Part shown: positions 59,401 through 64,000 of the stretch, piece by piece
Position numbering within the stretch: position 1 is the stretch's first letter
How the letters are laid out: every line of letters starts with the position of its first letter
NCBI GenBank assembly: GCA_014607495.2
Contig: CP053154.1
Coordinates: 12,338,001 to 12,402,000 of the forward strand
From: Carposina sasakii
Taxonomy: Eukaryota > Arthropoda > Insecta > Lepidoptera > Carposinidae
Length of the DNA stretch: 64,000 nucleotides
Direction of reading: 5' to 3'
Made by a program: the position numbers and the translations under genes
Notes under the pieces: generated by a model
Told to the model about the DNA's origin: nothing
Database searches by the model: none
Seen by the model: the letters and a program-made list of their open reading frames with translations, nothing else

Positions 59401-59648
59401 TATTCACACACTATACAACACATTAACCTAGTCCCACATTAAGATCCCTAAGGTCTTGTGTCGTGGGTACTAAGCAACGGTATATAAATACATAGATAAG
59501 TATAGAAACATCCATGACTCGGAAACAAAAATTGATATTCATCATATCAATGTTTGCACCTACCGAGATTCGAACCCAGGACCTATGGCGTCGCAGGCAG
59601 GGTCACTACCTACTAGACCAGTCGGCTATCATTAGACCAGTCGGCCGT
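59401..59648 (-). mobile_element. tRNA-derived SINE (family G), copy 4
   Basis: The reverse strand has the family G head and body. A stretch AGACCAGTCGGC is duplicated near the head (about 59616-59645). Very similar to the copy at 60579 and in the same orientation. Confidence 0.78.
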
Positions 59649-60578
59649 CAATATAAGAAGTAATGAGATTTAAATCTCAATCGTGTTTTCTGTTTTTGTG
59701 AAAGGACATTATAAAAATGCTACAGACAATGAGCTCCTCCTGAAACTAATTTCTTTTGATTATAATTTGTCTAGATTAAAAATGGAATTTTTCTCGTTTA
59801 TGACGTTTCGTATCAAGAGTCTAAAATTTATAGTATGAACCAAAAATATCCAAATTTTAAAAGCCTAGCTTATACTTTAGAACAGCAATAATATTATACA
59901 GCTGCAGAAGTTGGTAAAGTTACATCAACTAAATGTACACCTACCTCATCGATAACAGATATCCATGTTTCATAATTTGTCACGCTCGATAAATCGAATC
60001 AATCGGCTCACAATAAAGCCAACTCGATCGAGACAGAGTAAATATTTGTATCGATAAAGCCTGTTTAAACTAAAGCGAAGCTAGCTCCTCCAAATTCCAG
60101 ACTATTGACTGAAAACTAAGTAAATTTGAACTACAAAGTGTGTTTAATACTTCGTAATAAAACGTTTAGTGTTGAGCTTATTAAACTAATAAGTACATTT
60201 TGTACACTGTAAGTTAAATGAACCTCGATAAGAGTATATCCAAATCTCACTTCCCAACAATGTATCAAAAAATATTTAAATGTATTAAAAGTTCCGTTAT
60301 AACAATACCACTCCTTTGCGTCGCGCAGTCGGGTAAAAAGGTACCTTGAGTGGAAGAGTCAGGAACATAAAATAATCTCTCAATTTATGATCTTTTTCCA
60401 AAAATATTAAACTTTTATTGCAATGCAAATTATTTTCGATGAGAGTGTAGCTATTGTTATGAGTTTATCGCTGTGTAAAAGCTTCTATGGAACCCTGCAC
60501 TTGCCTTGCGCTGGAGCAGTATTAAATTTTTTTAAAGAAAAAATATTACTTTCTATGTTTGGTATAAATAAATATAAA
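59649..60578. other. Gene-free stretch
   Basis: AT-rich. GCGCAGTCGGGTAAAAAGG near 60322 resembles a string at 12429 and may be a tiny LINE 3' UTR fragment. No gene. Confidence 0.45.
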
Positions 60579-60808
60579 TATTCACACACTACACAACACA
60601 TTAACCTAGTCCCACATTAAGATCCCTAAGGTCTTGTGTCGTGGGTACTAAGCAACGGTATATAAATACATAGATAAGTATAGAAACATCCATGACTCGG
60701 AAACAAACATCGATATTCATCATATCAATGTTTGCACCTACCGGGATTCGAACCCAGGACCTATGGCGTCGCAGGCAGGGTCACTAGCTACTAGACCAAT
60801 CGGCCGTC
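60579..60808 (-). mobile_element. tRNA-derived SINE (family G), copy 5
   Basis: From TTCACACACTACACAACACA to CAATCGGCCGTC. The minus strand contains A and B boxes (GGGTTCGAATCCCGGTAGGT). No head duplication. Confidence 0.78.
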
Positions 60809-61001
60809 TGGTTGTGGTATGTGCCAAACTTTATTTATTTGGCCACAGCTCCGGCCACTAGTAGATAATATTTAATGTGTATTGTGTACTTTTCGCTCAA
60901 AATCTTGAAGTTAATGCTAAACAAACGTATTTCAGGGTGTGATCACTGATCATGCAGTTCTGACTCAGCTATGTGATTGTATATGTTGGTATTTATAATC
61001 A

Positions 61002-61224
61002 CACTAATATTATAAAAGAGAAAGCTTGTGAGTGTGTATGTTTGTTACTCCTTCACGTCTAAACGGCTTTAGAGATTTTAATAAAGTTTGGTATAGATTT
61101 AGATAACACCCTGGATTAACACATAGGCTACTTTTTATTCCGGGAAAATATTTTTATCCCGGATAATTTTGACTTTATTTTCTGCAGTCCACGCGGATGG
61201 AGTCGCGGGCAACAGCTAGTTTGC
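61002..61224 (+). mobile_element. Family H relic, copy 9, well kept
   Basis: CACTAATATTATAAAAGAGA, ACATAGGCTACTTTTTATTC, TTTTTATCCCGGATAATTTT and CACGCGGATGGAGTCGCGGG follow the order of copy 2. Confidence 0.7.
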
Positions 61225-62045
61225 TATAACTGCAAGTCATCAAGATCAATCACAAATTACATTAACAATATTTTATTCACTTAAGTTACAAAGCAATCTT
61301 GTACCAGCCACAGAGTAATTTGTTTGCAGAGAGACAGCTTATTTTACTAAACGAAGGAAAATCCACCCGTACCCAGTTAAGTACTGTTTAATTGCTGCGT
61401 TGTCCCCGGAAGGGTAAGGACAACTTACGTCCCAAACATTTCAATGAATGGTTAAATACAAATTAATGTCATGTAAAACAGGACAGAAGGGACCAGAGAA
61501 ACCACATTTTACAGCGCCAGAAGCTTTACTGAGAAAAATTGGACATGTTGTTTACAGTAGACCGAAGAGATTTGTTTCGAATTGTTTGTTGATTAGACTC
61601 TTCTAAACAGATACTTATTATTTATTATACACAACGTTATTATAAACGTGTTATCATATGCAGAACACATAAACTACTTTTATTTCGCCTTTGAACACAG
61701 AGACAAATCATTTCTACAAATATCACCAATATAAACTTAACACTAATACAAAAATAGCTCAAAGGGCTCTTCTTCTTAAAGTTAAATAAAAATTAATGTT
61801 ATGGTGATCTTATGTGGTGACGGAAAGACATAATGTAACGCGAATAGTATAAAAACAAGTTGTCGTCAATGATATATTTGCTATCATCAAGTATCAACAT
61901 AATCAAAGTGGTACAGTTTGCCACAAAAATTCAAGATAATATTAATAAACTTATGTCAATAATATAATTATGTTGAAGTAAATTACAGACTTTGAAATGT
62001 ATTTCTCTAAAGCTTTAATTTCCTTCATGGATTCGAAGGTTTTAC
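61225..62045. other. Gene-free stretch
   Basis: AT-rich; nothing recognised. Confidence 0.5.
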
Positions 62046-62057
62046 ATTGAATAATTT

Positions 62058-62169
62058 ATAAAATTAATAATAAAGAAATGGAAAAAATTCTTCAGCCGAG
62101 TGGGAATCGAACCCACGATCACTGCATACCGTGCCAGCCGCTCTAACCACTGAGCTACCGGGTCAATTA
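62058..62169 (-). mobile_element. tRNA-derived SINE (family F), copy 6, with 12-bp target duplication
   Basis: ATTGAATAATTT at 62046-62057 and 62170-62181 brackets a complete 112-base SINE. The minus strand reads TAATTGACCCGGTAGCTCAG (A box), GGCACGGTATGCAGTGATCG, the B box GGTTCGATTCCCACTCGGC, AGAATTTTTTCCATTTC and a TTATTATTAA tail. This copy defines the family ends. Confidence 0.88.
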
Positions 62170-62218
62170 ATTGAATAATTTGTTCATATGTTTAACCAGT
62201 AAAACTTAGCATGAGACA

Positions 62219-62417
62219 GCCTCGAGCACACCGGATGCGTATGCGTACACGTAAGCGTAGACGTACACGTACCTCTGAGTTGTAATGTATGGAACTGTAT
62301 TGGCACGGGCAGACCGGATGCGTATGCGTAGAGGTCAAGCGGTGACAGTTCCATAGATTAAAGTCAGAGGTACGTCTACGCTTACGTGCACGCATACGCA
62401 TCCGGTATGCTCGAGGC
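62219..62417 (-). mobile_element. CpG-phased foldback element (family C), copy 3
   Basis: Reverse orientation relative to copies 1 and 2, judged by the position of the extra internal arm. Ends GCCTCGAGCACACCGGATGC and its complement. CpG repeats every six bases in the left arm. It lies directly upstream of the LINE leader. Confidence 0.8.
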
Positions 62418-62641
62418 TTACCTATACACACAATTTACCCATATACCAGTTCTATTGATATTGATCTAAGAATAAAACAAAAATTCACATTATACTCGTA
62501 CTAAACAGCGTTCGTTGATCGTTCTTTGTGTACAGACGTGCACACTGTTGCAATATTTTTATTAATAAACAAGTGCATAAAAAGTGACCTAGTTAAAAAT
62601 CAATAACATAGTGCTAAAGTGTTTAAGTTATATACCTACTA

Positions 62642-62671
62642 ATGAAATATATTAATTTGAGTTATGGATAA
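62642..62671 (+). promoter_or_regulatory. Short upstream ORF overlapping the LINE ORF1 start
   Basis: ATG at 62642 runs nine codons to a TAA at 62669-62671 and overlaps the ORF1 ATG (62664) in a different frame. It is directly readable. Any role in limiting or coupling ORF1 translation is inference. Confidence 0.4.
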
Positions 62672-63890
62672 CAGCCCCTTTAACCGAAGCGGGCTAACAC
62701 CCCGCTCTCCGCCGCCGCCGCCAACACCTCAAGCGCAGAGCAAAGCTCAAGATGAGGAAGTTGAATTTGAAGCTATTCGTACAGCAGAACTTCAACAATG
62801 GATGGTATCTATAGAGCAGTGCCTCAATGATGTTTACGCCATTACAACCGAGAGCAAACTAAATTCGGAGCAGAAAAATAAAATCGGTAACCTTTGTCGG
62901 AAAGTAGGACATGGAGTCTCGCAAATGGCTGTGCACTACCAATCCCTTAAACAGAGGACTTTATTGGCAAATGCCAAAATTTCGGAGCTAAGGCAGAGAC
63001 ATGACCTTGCCAAATGTCTCAATGACATTAAAAATACAATAGAAGAGAGCTCTATTAAAACTGTTACACAGAAAACGTCCTTCGCAGACATGGTTAAAAA
63101 GAGTGCAAATAACTTTGTTCAGCCTAGTCCTCTGAGCTCTATAGCGATTTATCCTAGTGATAAATCAAAAAGCAGCGAGGAAACAAAAAATCTTGTCCAG
63201 AAAATATTAAGACCTGAACAAATGAAGCTGCAGGTCCGAGGACTGCGTAAGACGAGAAATGGAGGGGTCATCATCAGCACTGAGAGTAAAGAAGATGTTG
63301 AAAAGCTAAAGAACTCCTCCCAACTTGCATCTAACAACCTTACTGTTGATGAGCCCTACAAACGCCGCCCTAGAATCATCATTCTCGGAGTACCTGTAAA
63401 TTTAGAGGAAAAGGAGCTGTTTACGTGCATTTATGAGCAGAACTTGGCAGACAAAGTGAACATGCCTGTAGAAACATTTTTGTCCAGTATAAAGTTGAGC
63501 CACAAATCGGGGAAAAAAGAAGCCAATTACTGCAACTATATTCTTGAAGTACCAGCTTTAGTACGCAAGGCCCTTATTACCCAGAGCAGAATATTTATAA
63601 ACTGGTCCTCCTGCCCAGTTAGGGACTTTACTTTAGTAACAAGATGTTACAAGTGCCAGCAGTACGGTCACGCGGCAAAGACATGCAGAGAGGTGAATCC
63701 TATGTGTGGACATTGTGGTGAATCGGGGCACAGTATTACGGAATGCACTAAAAAACTAGAATCGCCAAAATGTGCAACATGCCTGCGCTTCAAAAAGCCA
63801 TCCGGCCACAAGACAGGCGACGCCGAGTGTCCGGCCCGAAAAGCTGCCGAGTATAGGTACATCAACTCTACCGATTATGAAGGCGCCTAA
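62664..63890 (+). CDS. LINE ORF1 (gag-like nucleic-acid-binding protein with three zinc knuckles)
   Basis: A 408-residue intact protein. Residues 1-30 are proline-rich and polar. Residues about 30-130 are charged and probably helical. Residues about 185-300 hold a basic region including VRGLRKTRNGG, typical of the domain that precedes the knuckles in Jockey/R1-type ORF1 proteins. The C-terminus has two canonical C-x2-C-x4-H-x4-C knuckles at about 328-341 and 348-361, then a variant C-x2-C-x8-H-x6-C knuckle at about 370-389. Family knowledge: such proteins bind the element RNA and form ribonucleoprotein particles for target-primed reverse transcription. The ATG at 62664 is the first in this frame after the leader. 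A nine-codon upstream frame (62642-62671) overlaps it and could reduce initiation. ORF2 starts 61 bases downstream in another frame. Confidence 0.93.
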   Translation: MDNSPFNRSGLTPRSPPPPPTPQAQSKAQDEEVEFEAIRTAELQQWMVSIEQCLNDVYAITTESKLNSEQKNKIGNLCRKVGHGVSQMAVHYQSLKQRTLLANAKISELRQRHDLAKCLNDIKNTIEESSIKTVTQKTSFADMVKKSANNFVQPSPLSSIAIYPSDKSKSSEETKNLVQKILRPEQMKLQVRGLRKTRNGGVIISTESKEDVEKLKNSSQLASNNLTVDEPYKRRPRIIILGVPVNLEEKELFTCIYEQNLADKVNMPVETFLSSIKLSHKSGKKEANYCNYILEVPALVRKALITQSRIFINWSSCPVRDFTLVTRCYKCQQYGHAAKTCREVNPMCGHCGESGHSITECTKKLESPKCATCLRFKKPSGHKTGDAECPARKAAEYRYINSTDYEGA

Positions 63891-63951
63891 GAGCGCCATC
63901 TCTAATTGTTTATATTTTAGACTTTTATAAATTTTATTTTATAGTGTAAGT

Positions 63952-64000
63952 ATGGATTTAGATTTTATTGAAGAATTGGATAACATGTTTGTGTCAGACT
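63952..64000 (+). CDS. LINE ORF2 N-terminus (partial, cut by window edge)
   Basis: An ATG at 63952 opens a frame beginning MDLDFIEELDNM that stays open to the window end (16 codons). Its position 61 bases after the ORF1 stop is where two-ORF LINEs place the endonuclease/reverse-transcriptase ORF. No endonuclease motif is visible yet because so little is included, so the assignment rests on context. Confidence 0.6.
   Translation, partial: MDLDFIEELDNMFVSD

Larger units (their letters stand above)
62500..64000 (+). mobile_element. Non-LTR retrotransposon (LINE), 5' part; continues past window edge
   Basis: The region holds a 5' leader, a complete ORF1 with zinc knuckles and the first codons of a second ORF. 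This is the order of two-ORF LINEs of the Jockey/R1/I group. Uninterrupted ORF1 and the close ORF1-ORF2 spacing suggest a young, possibly full-length copy. The left edge is a guess: the element must begin between the end of the foldback repeat at 62417 and the ORF1 start at 62664. The sequence around 62510-62545 looks like a leader, but no target duplication can be tested because the 3' end lies outside the window. The clade cannot be fixed without ORF2. Confidence 0.85.

Noticed and set aside
1..64000. CRISPR array, bacterial operon or phage content
   Set aside because: No regularly spaced repeats with unique spacers and no prokaryotic gene structure; the content is typical of insect repetitive DNA.

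Overview
The window looks like AT-rich, gene-poor insect DNA, most likely from a moth or butterfly. This is an inference from base composition and repeat content: tRNA-derived SINEs with A and B boxes, non-LTR retrotransposon (LINE) C-termini of types common in Lepidoptera, decayed GTCY-microsatellite elements, and many short inverted-repeat elements. I see no host protein-coding gene. Nearly all open frames are under 165 codons and behave as chance frames or as shadows of transposon relics. The stretch is best read as intergenic or deep-intronic sequence built from nested mobile elements.

Layout. 1-5 kb: an inverted-repeat element (294-630), a dispersed direct repeat, and a CACC...GGTG element (3751-4174) inserted in a LINE tail. 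5-12.5 kb: a LINE 3' end coding a C2H2 finger (5757-5897), three copies of repeat family A, a SINE, and a 524-bp foldback (9296-9819) inserted in a family D repeat. 12.5-19 kb: mostly featureless AT-rich DNA with a LINE relic, a SINE and two family B elements. 19-30 kb: a TTAA-bounded element carrying two 23-bp palindromes, a local tandem duplication, a 294-bp element with a 9-bp target duplication, and GTCY-type elements. 30-36 kb: two copies of a foldback with CpG every 6 bases, a Penelope-like GIY-YIG relic, and a pair of small terminal-inverted-repeat elements. 36-49 kb: SINEs, a two-tier inverted repeat (38201-38710), hAT-like elements with 8-bp target duplications (39606-39848 and 43556-43727), a CAGGGT element (40229-40601), and 5'-truncated LINE tails with clean target duplications (43931-44069 and 47119-47479). 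49-62 kb: sparse relics, an internally shortened duplication (54.6-56.3 kb), SINE pairs, and two copies of a tiny hairpin. 62.5-64 kb: the 5' part of a full-length-looking LINE.

The only intact long gene is ORF1 of that LINE (62664-63890, 408 codons). It has three zinc knuckles and is followed after 61 bases by the start of ORF2, which the window edge cuts. Nothing here forms an operon or pathway. The organisation is element inside element, and several insertion events can be read from target duplications. The most striking observations are the 6-base CpG phasing of the foldback family at 30.6, 32.8 and 62.2 kb; the 524-bp hairpin; two unrelated elements inserted at the same internal position of family D; and three element families that share CAG-type ends and TATA-like flanks.
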